NCBI RefSeq assembly: GCF_025905425.1 | Contig: NZ_CP109603.1 | Location: 4,914,501 to 4,978,500 of the forward strand | DNA from: Pseudomonas putida | Lineage (GTDB): Bacteria > Pseudomonadota > Gammaproteobacteria > Pseudomonadales > Pseudomonadaceae | Length of the DNA stretch: 64,000 nt | Reading direction: 5' to 3' | Position numbers and translations under genes: made by a program | Shown: positions 18,091 to 26,559 of the stretch, one piece after another | Layout of the letters: every line of letters begins with the position of its first letter | How positions within the stretch are numbered: position 1 is the stretch's first letter | Notes under the pieces: model-generated | The model's database searches: none | What the model was told of the DNA's origin: nothing | What the model saw: only the letters and a program-made list of their open reading frames with translations

Positions 18091-19038
18091 ATGAAAGGTT
18101 CACCCTCGCTGTTGCTGGTTGCGTTGTTGTCCACCCCGCTGCTGGCCCAGGCCGCCGAGCCTGAGCAGTGCCAGACGGTACGCTTCTCCGATGTTGGCTG
18201 GACCGACATCACTGTGACGACAGCAACCACAAGCGTTGTGCTCGAAGCCCTGGGTTACAAGACCCACACCACCATGATCTCGGTACCGGTGACCTACAAG
18301 TCGCTGGCAACCGGCAAGGACCTGGACGTGTTTCTCGGCAACTGGATGCCGACCATGGAGAACGACATCAAGCAGTACCGCGACGCCGGCACTGTCGATA
18401 CCGTGCGCGCCAACCTGGAAAACGCCAAGTACACCCTGGCCGTACCTCAGGCGCTGTACGACAAGGGTCTGAAGGATTTTGCCGACATCCCCAAGTTCAA
18501 GCAGGAGCTGGACGGCAAGATCTACGGCATCGAACCGGGTAACGACGGCAACCGCACCATCCAGAGCATGATCGACAAGAACGCCTTCGGCCTGAAGGAC
18601 GCCGGTTTCAAGATCGTGCAGTCCAGCGAGGCCGGCATGCTGTCGCAGGTCGACCGGGCGCAGAAACGCGGCGAGTCGGTGGTGTTCCTGGGCTGGGAAC
18701 CGCACCCGATGAATACCCGCTTCAAGATGCAGTACCTGACCGGCGGCGATGACTTCTTCGGCCCCGAGTTCGGCAAAGCAACCGTATTGACCAATACCCG
18801 CAAGGGCTACGCGCAGGAATGCAGCAACGTTGGCCAACTGCTCAAGAACCTGTCGTTCGAGCTCAAGGATGAAAGCACCATGATGGGCTATGTCCTGGAC
18901 GACAAGATGAAACCCGAAGCAGCCGCCAAGAAGTGGCTAAAAGACAACCCCGGCAAGCTGGATACCTGGCTGGCCGGCGTTACCACCGTTGATGGCAAAC
19001 CCGGCCTTGAGGCGGCCAAGGCCAAGCTGGCGCAATAA
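18091..19038 (+). CDS. cbcX: Choline/betaine ABC transporter substrate-binding protein CbcX
   Basis: A 315-residue OpuAC-family binding protein with a signal peptide (LLLVALLSTPLLAQAA). Landmarks parallel those of CaiX: CQTVRFSDVGWTDITV, LDVFLGNWMPTMEND, GIEPGNDGNRTIQSMI, FLGWEPHPMN. The tryptophans in GWTD, NWMP and GWEP form the quaternary-amine cage. It is first in cbcXWV, with CAGGAG before the ATG. Paralogous to caiX; both probably feed the same permease/ATPase core. Confidence 0.92.
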   Translation: MKGSPSLLLVALLSTPLLAQAAEPEQCQTVRFSDVGWTDITVTTATTSVVLEALGYKTHTTMISVPVTYKSLATGKDLDVFLGNWMPTMENDIKQYRDAGTVDTVRANLENAKYTLAVPQALYDKGLKDFADIPKFKQELDGKIYGIEPGNDGNRTIQSMIDKNAFGLKDAGFKIVQSSEAGMLSQVDRAQKRGESVVFLGWEPHPMNTRFKMQYLTGGDDFFGPEFGKATVLTNTRKGYAQECSNVGQLLKNLSFELKDESTMMGYVLDDKMKPEAAAKKWLKDNPGKLDTWLAGVTTVDGKPGLEAAKAKLAQ

Positions 19039-19122
19039 CGAACCACGCAATAGCGCTACCTCGGGGCGGGACCGTGCCCGCCCCGGACTGATTTCAATCT
19101 TTGCAGGTGGAAGCTCGCTATC

Positions 19123-19968
19123 ATGCTTATCGATCAGAAAATACCCCTGGGCCAGTACATCGCGTCGTTCGTCGAATGGCTGACCCAGAACGGCGCGAAT
19201 TACTTCGACGCCATCGCGCAGGGCCTGGAGTTCATGATCCATGGCGTCACCAGTACCCTGACCTGGTTCAACCCGTTCGTCCTCATCGCCCTGTTTGCCG
19301 CCCTGGCGCACCTGATCCAGCGCAAGTGGGGGCTGACCGCGTTCGTTGCGCTGTCGTTCCTGCTTATCTTCAACCTGGGTTACTGGCAGGAAACCATGGA
19401 AACCCTGGCGCAGGTGACCTTCGCCACCGTGGTCTGCGTGGCCATCGGCGTGCCGCTGGGCATCGTCGCTGCGCATAAACCGATGTTCTATACCGCCATG
19501 CGTCCGGTACTCGACCTGATGCAGACGGTGCCAACCTTCGTTTACCTGATCCCGACCCTGACCCTGTTCGGCCTGGGCGTGGTCCCGGGGCTGATCTCGA
19601 CGGTGGTGTTCGCCATTGCCGCGCCGATCCGCCTCACCTACCTGGGCATTTGCGATGTGCCACAAGAGCTGCTCGACGCCGGCAAGGCCTTTGGCTGCTC
19701 GCGCCGTCAACTGCTCACCCGCATCGAACTGCCCCACGCGATGCCGAGCATCGCCGCCGGTGTCACTCAATGCATCATGCTGTCGCTGTCGATGGTGGTG
19801 ATCGCGGCACTGGTAGGTGCTGACGGCCTGGGCAAACCTGTGGTCAACGCACTGAACACCGCCGATATCTCCCTGGGCTTCGAAGCGGGCCTGGCGATTG
19901 TGCTGCTGGCAATCATGCTCGACCGTATCTGCAAGCAACCGGAAGTCACGGTAAGGGGTGAAGCATGA
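19123..19968 (+). CDS. cbcW: Choline/betaine ABC transporter permease CbcW
   Basis: A 281-residue ProW/OpuAB-type inner membrane permease with about seven hydrophobic segments and the BPD_transp signature: GIVAAHKPMFYTAMRPVLDLMQTVP early and the EAA loop DVPQELLDAGKAFGCSRRQ, followed by LPHAMPSIAAGV. The stop overlaps the start of cbcV (ATGA), so the two are translationally coupled. Confidence 0.92.
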   Translation: MLIDQKIPLGQYIASFVEWLTQNGANYFDAIAQGLEFMIHGVTSTLTWFNPFVLIALFAALAHLIQRKWGLTAFVALSFLLIFNLGYWQETMETLAQVTFATVVCVAIGVPLGIVAAHKPMFYTAMRPVLDLMQTVPTFVYLIPTLTLFGLGVVPGLISTVVFAIAAPIRLTYLGICDVPQELLDAGKAFGCSRRQLLTRIELPHAMPSIAAGVTQCIMLSLSMVVIAALVGADGLGKPVVNALNTADISLGFEAGLAIVLLAIMLDRICKQPEVTVRGEA

Positions 19969-21143
19969 GCATCATTCGTTTCGAAGACGTCGACGTCATC
20001 TTCTCCAACAAACCACGCGAGGCACTCTCGCTGCTCGACCAAGGCAAGACCCGCGAGCAGATCCTCAAGCAGACCGGCCTGGTGGTGGGCGTCGAAAAAG
20101 CCAACCTGGATATCGAAAAAGGCGAGATCTGCGTGCTCATGGGCCTGTCCGGTTCGGGCAAGTCGAGCCTGCTGCGCTGCATTAACGGCCTGAACACCGT
20201 CAGCCGTGGCAAGCTGTTCGTCGAGCACGAAGGCAAGCACATCGACATCGCCCACTGCACCCCGGCCGAGCTGAAGATGATGCGCACCAAGCGCATCGCC
20301 ATGGTGTTCCAGAAGTTTGCCCTGATGCCCTGGCTGACCGTGCGCGAGAACATCAGCTTTGGCCTGGAAATGCAGGGCCGCCCGGAGAAAGAGCGGCGCA
20401 AGCTGGTGGACGAGAAGCTCGAACTGGTCGGCTTGACCCAGTGGCGCAACAAAAAGCCCGATGAGCTTTCTGGTGGCATGCAGCAGCGTGTGGGCCTGGC
20501 CCGGGCGCTGGCGATGGATGCCGACATCCTGCTGATGGACGAGCCGTTCTCAGCGCTCGACCCACTGATCCGCCAAGGCCTGCAGGATGAGCTGCTGGAG
20601 CTGCAACGCAAGTTGAGCAAGACCATCGTGTTCGTCAGCCACGACCTGGACGAAGCGCTGAAGCTGGGCAGCCGCATTGCAATCATGAAAGACGGGCGGA
20701 TCATCCAGTACAGCAAACCGGAAGAGATCGTGCTGAACCCGGCGGACGACTATGTGCGCACCTTCGTGGCCCACACTAACCCACTGAACGTGCTGTGCGG
20801 TCGCAGCCTGATGCGCAGCCTCGACAACTGCAAGCGGGTCAATGGCTCGGTGTGCCTGGACCCGGGTATCGACTCATGGCTGGACATTGGTGAAGGCGGC
20901 TCGCTCAAGCGTGCACGCCAAGGCCAGAACGGTCTGGACATGCAGAATTGGGCGCCGGGGCAGAATGTAGAACTGCTGGAGCGCAGGCCGACGGTGGTGC
21001 ACGCCGATATCGGCATGCGCGAGGCGCTGCAGATTCGTTATCAGACGGGCAACAAACTGGTGCTGCAGGATAACGACAAGGTGGTGGGGATTCTTGGGGA
21101 TACCGAGCTTTACCACGCGTTGCTTGGCAAGAACCATGGGTGA
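19965..21143 (+). CDS. cbcV: Choline/betaine ABC transporter ATP-binding protein CbcV
   Basis: A 392-residue ProV/OpuAA-type ATPase: Walker A GLSGSGKSSL, Q-loop FQKFALMPWLT, signature ELSGGMQQRVGLARAL, Walker B ILLMDEPFSALDP, H-loop FVSHDLDEA. The C-terminal 130 residues after the ATPase replace the usual CBS pair with a shorter segment (GIDSWLDIGEGGSLKRAR; VLQDNDKVVGILGD), probably one CBS-like unit. It drives uptake through CbcW with CbcX, CaiX and possibly other binding proteins. Confidence 0.92.
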   Translation: MSIIRFEDVDVIFSNKPREALSLLDQGKTREQILKQTGLVVGVEKANLDIEKGEICVLMGLSGSGKSSLLRCINGLNTVSRGKLFVEHEGKHIDIAHCTPAELKMMRTKRIAMVFQKFALMPWLTVRENISFGLEMQGRPEKERRKLVDEKLELVGLTQWRNKKPDELSGGMQQRVGLARALAMDADILLMDEPFSALDPLIRQGLQDELLELQRKLSKTIVFVSHDLDEALKLGSRIAIMKDGRIIQYSKPEEIVLNPADDYVRTFVAHTNPLNVLCGRSLMRSLDNCKRVNGSVCLDPGIDSWLDIGEGGSLKRARQGQNGLDMQNWAPGQNVELLERRPTVVHADIGMREALQIRYQTGNKLVLQDNDKVVGILGDTELYHALLGKNHG

Positions 21144-21149
21144 TGCCAT

Positions 21150-21272
21150 TGGGGCCGCTTTGCGGCCCTTCGCGGGCAAGCCCGCTCCCACAGGTACATG
21201 ACAAGCCCTGAGCTATGTACTTTTCCCTGTGGGAGCGGGCTTGCCCGCGAAGGGCTGCAAAGCAGCCCCAAT
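21150..21272. repeat. REP pair (inverted) between cbcV and hisF
   Basis: GCGGCCCTTCGCGGGCAAGCC near 21162 and GTGGGAGCGGGCTTGCCCGCG near 21228, each with a GC-rich flanking arm, lie between convergent genes and likely act as 3' stabilising or terminating structures for both. Confidence 0.85.
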
Positions 21273-21279
21273 CACCGAA

Positions 21280-22050
21280 TCAGCGAACCACGATCCCGCG
21301 CGAAGCCATGTAGGCCTTGGCCTCCGGCACCGTGTACTCGCCAAAGTGGAAGATACTGGCCGCCAGCACCGCGCTGGCATGCCCTTCCAGAATGCCGTCA
21401 GCCAGGTGCTGCAGATTACCCACACCCCCCGACGCAATCACCGGAATCCCCAGCGCATCACTGATGGCCCGAGTAACCCCCAGGTCAAAACCGTTCTTCA
21501 TGCCGTCCTGGTCCATACTGGTCAGCAGGATCTCACCGGCACCCAGGCCTTCCATCTTCTTCGCCCACTCAACGGCATCCAACCCGGTCGGCTTGCGCCC
21601 GCCATGGGTAAAAATCTCCCAGCGCGGTTCTTCACCCGGCGCGGAAACCTTCTTGGCATCGATGGCGACGACGATGCACTGCGAACCAAAACGGTCTGCC
21701 GCCTCGCCCACGAACTCCGGGTTAAACACCGCAGCCGTGTTGATCGATACCTTGTCGGCACCGGCGTTGAGCAGGTTGCGGATGTCCTGCACGGTGCGCA
21801 CGCCACCGCCCACGGTCAGCGGGATGAACACCTGGCTGGCCATGCGCTCGACGGTATGCAGCGTGGTGTCGCGGCCATCGACGCTGGCGGTGATGTCGAG
21901 GAAGGTGATTTCGTCAGCACCTTGCTCGTTGTAGCGACGGGCAATCTCTACCGGGTCGCCGGCATCACGGATGTTCTCGAACTTGACGCCCTTGACCACC
22001 CGGCCGTTGTCCACGTCCAGGCAAGGGATGATGCGCTTGGCCAGTGCCAT
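21280..22050 (-). CDS. hisF: Imidazole glycerol phosphate synthase cyclase subunit HisF
   Basis: A 256-residue TIM barrel: [18 protein letters not shown] at the N-terminus with the catalytic Asp11, [29 protein letters not shown], and the second catalytic Asp in LLTSMDQDG. With HisH it makes imidazole glycerol phosphate and AICAR in histidine synthesis. It is last of hisB-hisH-DUF2164-hisA-hisF on the minus strand, 10 bp after hisA. Confidence 0.97.
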   Translation of the reverse strand: MALAKRIIPCLDVDNGRVVKGVKFENIRDAGDPVEIARRYNEQGADEITFLDITASVDGRDTTLHTVERMASQVFIPLTVGGGVRTVQDIRNLLNAGADKVSINTAAVFNPEFVGEAADRFGSQCIVVAIDAKKVSAPGEEPRWEIFTHGGRKPTGLDAVEWAKKMEGLGAGEILLTSMDQDGMKNGFDLGVTRAISDALGIPVIASGGVGNLQHLADGILEGHASAVLAASIFHFGEYTVPEAKAYMASRGIVVR

Positions 22051-22060
22051 GGTTCAGTCC

Positions 22061-22798
22061 TCAGCCTTGGTAGTTGTCGCAGAAGGCCTGAGCCTCGGCA
22101 ACATCGAGGGTGCCTTCGTAGATGGCACGGCCGGTGATGGCGCCGATGATGCCGGGGGCCTTGGCGTCCAGCAGGGCCTTGATGTCGCCCAGGTTGTGGA
22201 TGCCGCCCGAGGCGATCACCGGAATGCGCGTGGCTTCGGCCAGGGCCTTGGTGAAGGGCACGTTGCAGCCCTGCATCATGCCGTCCTTGGCGATGTCGGT
22301 GTAGACGATTGCCGAGACGCCATCGGCCTCGAAGCGCTTGGCCAGGTCGATGACCTGAACAGTGCTGACTTCAGCCCAACCATCGGTGGCAACGAAGCCG
22401 TCCTTGGCGTCCAGGCCGACGATGACCTTGCCCGGGAACGCCTTGCAGGCCTCGGCGACGAACTCCGGCTGCTTGACCGCCTTGGTGCCGATGATCACGT
22501 AGCTGACGCCAGCCTTGACGTAGTGTTCGATGGTTTCCAGCGAGCGGATACCGCCGCCGATCTGGATCGGCAGGGTCGGGTAGCGCTTGGCGATGGCGGT
22601 AACCACTTCACCGTTGACCGGCTGGCCTTCGAAGGCGCCGTTGAGGTCAACCAGGTGCAGGCGGCGGCAGCCACCTTCGACCCATTTGGCGGCCATGCTC
22701 ACCGGGTCGTCGGAAAATACCGTGGAGTCTTCCATGCGGCCCTGGCGCAGGCGCACGCAAGCACCGTCCTTCAGATCGATAGCGGGGATAATCAGCAT
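22061..22798 (-). CDS. hisA: Phosphoribosyl-ProFAR isomerase HisA
   Basis: A 245-residue TIM barrel isomerase with the family start [20 protein letters not shown] (catalytic Asp8), [11 protein letters not shown] and [14 protein letters not shown] with the second catalytic Asp. It isomerises ProFAR to PRFAR in histidine synthesis. Downstream hisF follows after 10 bp; upstream is the DUF2164 gene. Confidence 0.97.
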   Translation of the reverse strand: MLIIPAIDLKDGACVRLRQGRMEDSTVFSDDPVSMAAKWVEGGCRRLHLVDLNGAFEGQPVNGEVVTAIAKRYPTLPIQIGGGIRSLETIEHYVKAGVSYVIIGTKAVKQPEFVAEACKAFPGKVIVGLDAKDGFVATDGWAEVSTVQVIDLAKRFEADGVSAIVYTDIAKDGMMQGCNVPFTKALAEATRIPVIASGGIHNLGDIKALLDAKAPGIIGAITGRAIYEGTLDVAEAQAFCDNYQG

Positions 22799-22825
22799 CT
22801 TGGGAACCTGTCTATTTGTTGGGTT

Positions 22826-23086
22826 TCAGGGCTTCTCGAGTGCCCACAGGTCGCTCTCGATGCTCTCGAACCGCTCCTTGAGGTGCAGCTGAACATCGGC
22901 AATCGCCCTGTTGTAGTAATGGGGTGCAATCTCTTTGCTGAACAGGTCGAGGACCTCGGCCACTTCAAACGACCCCAGCTGCAGCTCGAAACGGTCTTCG
23001 AGAAAGCGCTTGAGCGTGTCGAGCGCTTCGCGCTCCTGCTCGGCGGCCAGGGTGATGACCGGGGCCTTGGTCTTCGATTTGCTCAT
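22826..23086 (-). CDS. DUF2164 family protein in the his operon
   Basis: An 86-residue protein with the DUF2164 pattern: LFSKEIAPHYYNRAIADVQLHLKERFESIESDLWALE. It lies directly after hisH (start one base from the hisH stop) and 27 bp before hisA. It is a conserved passenger of the Pseudomonas his operon; no function is known to me and none is evident. The NRAI-ADV segment and helical character suggest a small alpha-helical protein. Confidence 0.8.
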   Translation of the reverse strand: MSKSKTKAPVITLAAEQEREALDTLKRFLEDRFELQLGSFEVAEVLDLFSKEIAPHYYNRAIADVQLHLKERFESIESDLWALEKP

Positions 23087-23725
23087 TTACCAGCGCCCGT
23101 CCCAGGCAACGAAGTTCTGCAGCAGTTGCAGGCCATGGGTATGGCTTTTCTCCGGGTGGAACTGCACGGCGAAGCGCGAGCCGTCGGCCAGCGCGGCAGC
23201 AAAGTCGACGCCATAGTGGCCGCGACCGACCACCTGGGCCGGCTTGCCGGCATCGATGTAGTAGCTGTGCACGAAATAGAAGCGCGCGCGGTCAGGGATG
23301 TCGTGCCACAGCGGATGCTGGTTGGCCTGGCTGACTTCGTTCCAGCCCATGTGCGGCACCTTCAGGTGCTCGCCATCCTCTTGCAGGCCCTTGCCGAAGA
23401 AACGCACCTGGCCGGGGAACAGGCCAATACAGTCGACGCCGTTGTTCTCTTCACTGTGCTCGAGCAGCGCTTGCATGCCGACACAAATGCCGAGAAACGG
23501 GCGGTCCTGGCTAACCTCACGCACCAGGCTGTCGAAGCCCAGGCGACGGATTTCAGCCATGCAGTCGCGAATCGCACCCACGCCTGGGAACACCACGCGA
23601 TCAGCCTCGCGGATCACCGCGGCGTCGCTGGTGACCAGCACCTTGCCGGCGCCGACATGCTCAAGTGCCTTGGCCACCGAGTGCAGATTGCCCATGCCAT
23701 AGTCGATTACGGCTACCGTCTGCAT
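23087..23725 (-). CDS. hisH: Imidazole glycerol phosphate synthase glutaminase subunit HisH
   Basis: A 212-residue class I glutamine amidotransferase: [12 protein letters not shown], the nucleophile in [17 protein letters not shown], and the His-x-Glu pair in [11 protein letters not shown]. It supplies ammonia to HisF. Starts immediately after hisB (adjacent TAA/ATG) in the minus-strand operon. Confidence 0.97.
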   Translation of the reverse strand: MQTVAVIDYGMGNLHSVAKALEHVGAGKVLVTSDAAVIREADRVVFPGVGAIRDCMAEIRRLGFDSLVREVSQDRPFLGICVGMQALLEHSEENNGVDCIGLFPGQVRFFGKGLQEDGEHLKVPHMGWNEVSQANQHPLWHDIPDRARFYFVHSYYIDAGKPAQVVGRGHYGVDFAAALADGSRFAVQFHPEKSHTHGLQLLQNFVAWDGRW

Positions 23726-24319
23726 TTACAGGCATCCCTTGGTGGAAGGCATCTGCCCAGCCATGCGCTCGTCCAGGGTAATGGCCATGCGTAGCGCGCG
23801 GCCGAACGCCTTGAACACGGTTTCGATCTGGTGGTGGGTGTTGTGGCCACGCAGGTTGTCGATGTGCAGGCTCACCAGGGCGTGGTTGACGAAGCCCTGG
23901 AAGAATTCCTGGAACAGGTCGACATCGAAGCCACCGACCGTGGCGCGGGTGAACGGCACGTGCATCTGCAGGCCTGGGCGGCCCGAGAAGTCGATGACCA
24001 CGCGCGACAGCGCTTCGTCCAGCGGCACATAGGCATGGCCGTAGCGGAAGATGCCTTTCTTGTCGCCGATCGCCTGGGCGAATGCTTGGCCCAGGGTGAT
24101 ACCGACGTCTTCGACGGTATGGTGATCGTCGATGTGCAGGTCACCCTTGCACTCGATGTCCAGATCGATCAGCCCATGCCGGGCGATCTGGTCGAGCATG
24201 TGTTCAAGGAAAGGCACACCGATATCAAATCGGGCCTTGCCGCTGCCATCTAGGTTGATCGAGCACTTGACCTGGGTTTCCAGGGTATTGCGCTCGACGG
24301 AAGCCTTACGTTCGACCAT
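23726..24319 (-). CDS. hisB: Imidazoleglycerol-phosphate dehydratase HisB
   Basis: A 197-residue monofunctional dehydratase: [26 protein letters not shown], the manganese-binding [11 protein letters not shown], and the second motif [15 protein letters not shown]. The start at 24319 matches the usual N-terminus ([12 protein letters not shown]); an upstream ATG would add 13 atypical residues. First gene of the minus-strand his cluster. Confidence 0.95.
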   Translation of the reverse strand: MVERKASVERNTLETQVKCSINLDGSGKARFDIGVPFLEHMLDQIARHGLIDLDIECKGDLHIDDHHTVEDVGITLGQAFAQAIGDKKGIFRYGHAYVPLDEALSRVVIDFSGRPGLQMHVPFTRATVGGFDVDLFQEFFQGFVNHALVSLHIDNLRGHNTHHQIETVFKAFGRALRMAITLDERMAGQMPSTKGCL

Positions 24320-24491
24320 CACCAGCTCCGCAAAATCATTGGGCGAAAAGGGCTCCATTATAGGCCCAGATCGCGCCAGCTTGAAACGCGGATGACATAT
24401 GGCAGAGCAAGCAATTACGGGGGGTGGATGCAGTTACAGGTCTATACAAGCTGTGATTCGGGGGCTGGTTTGCAACCCCCGCAAGCCCCTT

Positions 24492-26153
24492 TCAATGGAA
24501 CAGTACAGCCGTCTTCTGCAACGTAATCCACACCCCCCAAGCCAACGGCACAACCACCGCAGCCCAGGCAATCAGCACCAGCGGCAAGCTACCCGGCGCG
24601 GCATGCCACTCCAGCGAACGCGCCCCATCGGCCCCCTTGTCGTGGCTCAGCGCACGTTCGGCGGCCAATTGCGCGTCGCTCATGAAGTGCTTGTCCGCCA
24701 CTGGGCGAATCAGCAAGTTGCAGATAAAGCCCAACACCAGCAGGCCCGCGAGGATATACAAGGTCATGTCGTACGCCACAGCCCGCTCCACGCCCGCCGC
24801 CAACTGATACTCACGCAGGTAGGTGATCAGCACCGGCCCCAGCACGCCCGCCGCTGCCCACGCCGTCAGCAAACGCCCATGAATCGCACCCACCATCTGC
24901 GTCCCGAACAGGTCGGCCAGGTACGCCGGCACCGTGGCAAAGCCGCCACCGTACATCGACAAAATGATGCAGAACGCCGCCACGAACAGCGCCACGTTGC
25001 CCAAGTGGCCCATGTTCGGCACCAGGCTGTAGAGGCCCACGCCCAGGGCGAAGAAAGCGAAGTAGGTGTTCTTGCGGCCGATGTAGTCGGAGAACGACGC
25101 CCAGAAGAAGCGCCCACCGATGTTGAACAGGCTCAGCAAGCCGGTAAAGCCCGCCGCGATCGCTGCAATCTGCGCCAGCTGCGCGGCATTGAGCTCGCTG
25201 AAACTCAGCTCGTTACCCAGCAGCTTGCCGGCGAACACTTCCTGCAACAGCGGCGACGCCATGCCCAGAATACCGATGCCCGCCGAGACGTTCAGGCACA
25301 GCACCAGCCACACCAGCGCGAACTGTGGGGTTTTCCAGGCCACGCTGACGTGCACATGGCGGTCGGTGACCATGCCATTGCCGGCCTTTTTCGCCGGGGC
25401 GGTCCAGCCCTCAGGCTTCCAGCCGGTCGGGGGCACGCGGTAACCCAGCGCGCCCGCCGTCATGAACACGAAATAAATCGCCGCCATGACCACGAAGCTC
25501 TGCCATACCCCCACGTCCTGCGCGTTGCCGAAGTGGCCCATCAGCGCGGTCGCCAGCGGTGCACCCACCATCGCGCCACCGCCAAAGCCCATGATCGCCA
25601 TGCCCGTGGCCATGCCACGCTTGTCTGGGAACCACTTGATCAAGGTCGAGACCGGCGAAATGTAGCCCAGGCCCAGGCCGATACCGCCAATCACGCCAGA
25701 GCCCAGCCACATCAGCCACAGCTGATGGGTCTTCACGCCAATCGCCGAAATCAGCATGCCGCCGCACCAGCACAGCGCCGACACCAGCCCGGCCTTGCGC
25801 GGCCCGGCGTGTTCCAGCCAGCCGCCAAGTACCGCGGCCGAGCAACCGAGGAATACAAAGAACAGGGTGTAGATCCAGCTCAGCATCGAAATCGGCCAGT
25901 CGCACTCGGCGCTGAACATTCGCGCAATGAAACCCATGTCTGCCGAGCAGGCGACCGGGGCGGTGATGCCGATGGCTTGCGACAGCGGCAACCAGAACAC
26001 CGAGAAGCCGTAGGCCATGCCGATGCACAAGTGGATAGCCAACGCTGCCGGTGGCACCAGCCAACGGTTGAAGCCCGGACGGGCAATGATGCGCTCCTTC
26101 GACAGGAAGCTCGGCGCTCCGGCCAAGGTGCCTGCCGTGACGGTACTGCTCAT
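24492..26153 (-). CDS. OFA-family MFS transporter
   Basis: A 553-residue MFS protein of the oxalate/formate antiporter type, with 12-14 hydrophobic segments, the loop motif KRGMATGMAIMGFGGGAMVG and a final pair of helices (YILAGLLVLGFICNLLIRPVADKHF; LPLVLIAWAAVVVPLAWGVW in part). The start at 26153 is chosen since the upstream extension has no membrane or domain content. Substrate unknown; an organic anion is plausible by family. It is a single gene on the minus strand after an intergenic gap from hisB. Confidence 0.85.
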   Translation of the reverse strand: MSSTVTAGTLAGAPSFLSKERIIARPGFNRWLVPPAALAIHLCIGMAYGFSVFWLPLSQAIGITAPVACSADMGFIARMFSAECDWPISMLSWIYTLFFVFLGCSAAVLGGWLEHAGPRKAGLVSALCWCGGMLISAIGVKTHQLWLMWLGSGVIGGIGLGLGYISPVSTLIKWFPDKRGMATGMAIMGFGGGAMVGAPLATALMGHFGNAQDVGVWQSFVVMAAIYFVFMTAGALGYRVPPTGWKPEGWTAPAKKAGNGMVTDRHVHVSVAWKTPQFALVWLVLCLNVSAGIGILGMASPLLQEVFAGKLLGNELSFSELNAAQLAQIAAIAAGFTGLLSLFNIGGRFFWASFSDYIGRKNTYFAFFALGVGLYSLVPNMGHLGNVALFVAAFCIILSMYGGGFATVPAYLADLFGTQMVGAIHGRLLTAWAAAGVLGPVLITYLREYQLAAGVERAVAYDMTLYILAGLLVLGFICNLLIRPVADKHFMSDAQLAAERALSHDKGADGARSLEWHAAPGSLPLVLIAWAAVVVPLAWGVWITLQKTAVLFH

Positions 26154-26559
26154 GGGTTCAATCCTTTTTGTAGGGCCTTTACAGGGCAACGCACCGCGAC
26201 AATGGGTCGCGGGCACACCGCAAGCGGCGCAAGGTTACCAGCACCCGGTGGGATGAAAGCAATCTGATATCGTGGATTTCTCCGTAGCTGAAACGGTATT
26301 TCGGTTCGCCTGTACCGGCCTCTTCGCGGGGCAAGCCCGCTCCCACATGATCGGATGAACCCTGTGGGAGCGGGCTTGCCCGCGAAGAGACCGGTACAGG
26401 CAACACAAACGGAACTGCCAGTACTGCGGCTGTCGAAAGCCGCAACCTCTGATCCATTCGTAGGGAAATACGCTGTATCGCCAGTCGAATACGCAGAGAT
26501 AACCACTGCGGCGCTATACTCTGCCGCTGAATTTCAAACTGGACTACAAGGACTCGCCC
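26154..26559. other. Intergenic region between the OFA transporter and asmA
   Basis: About 400 bp with a REP pair (26317-26398) and probable divergent promoters. No coding sequence is supported. Confidence 0.6.
26317..26398. repeat. REP pair (inverted)
   Basis: CTCTTCGCGGGGCAAGCCCGC near 26321 and GTGGGAGCGGGCTTGCCCGCG near 26364 with a 15-bp gap. Confidence 0.85.
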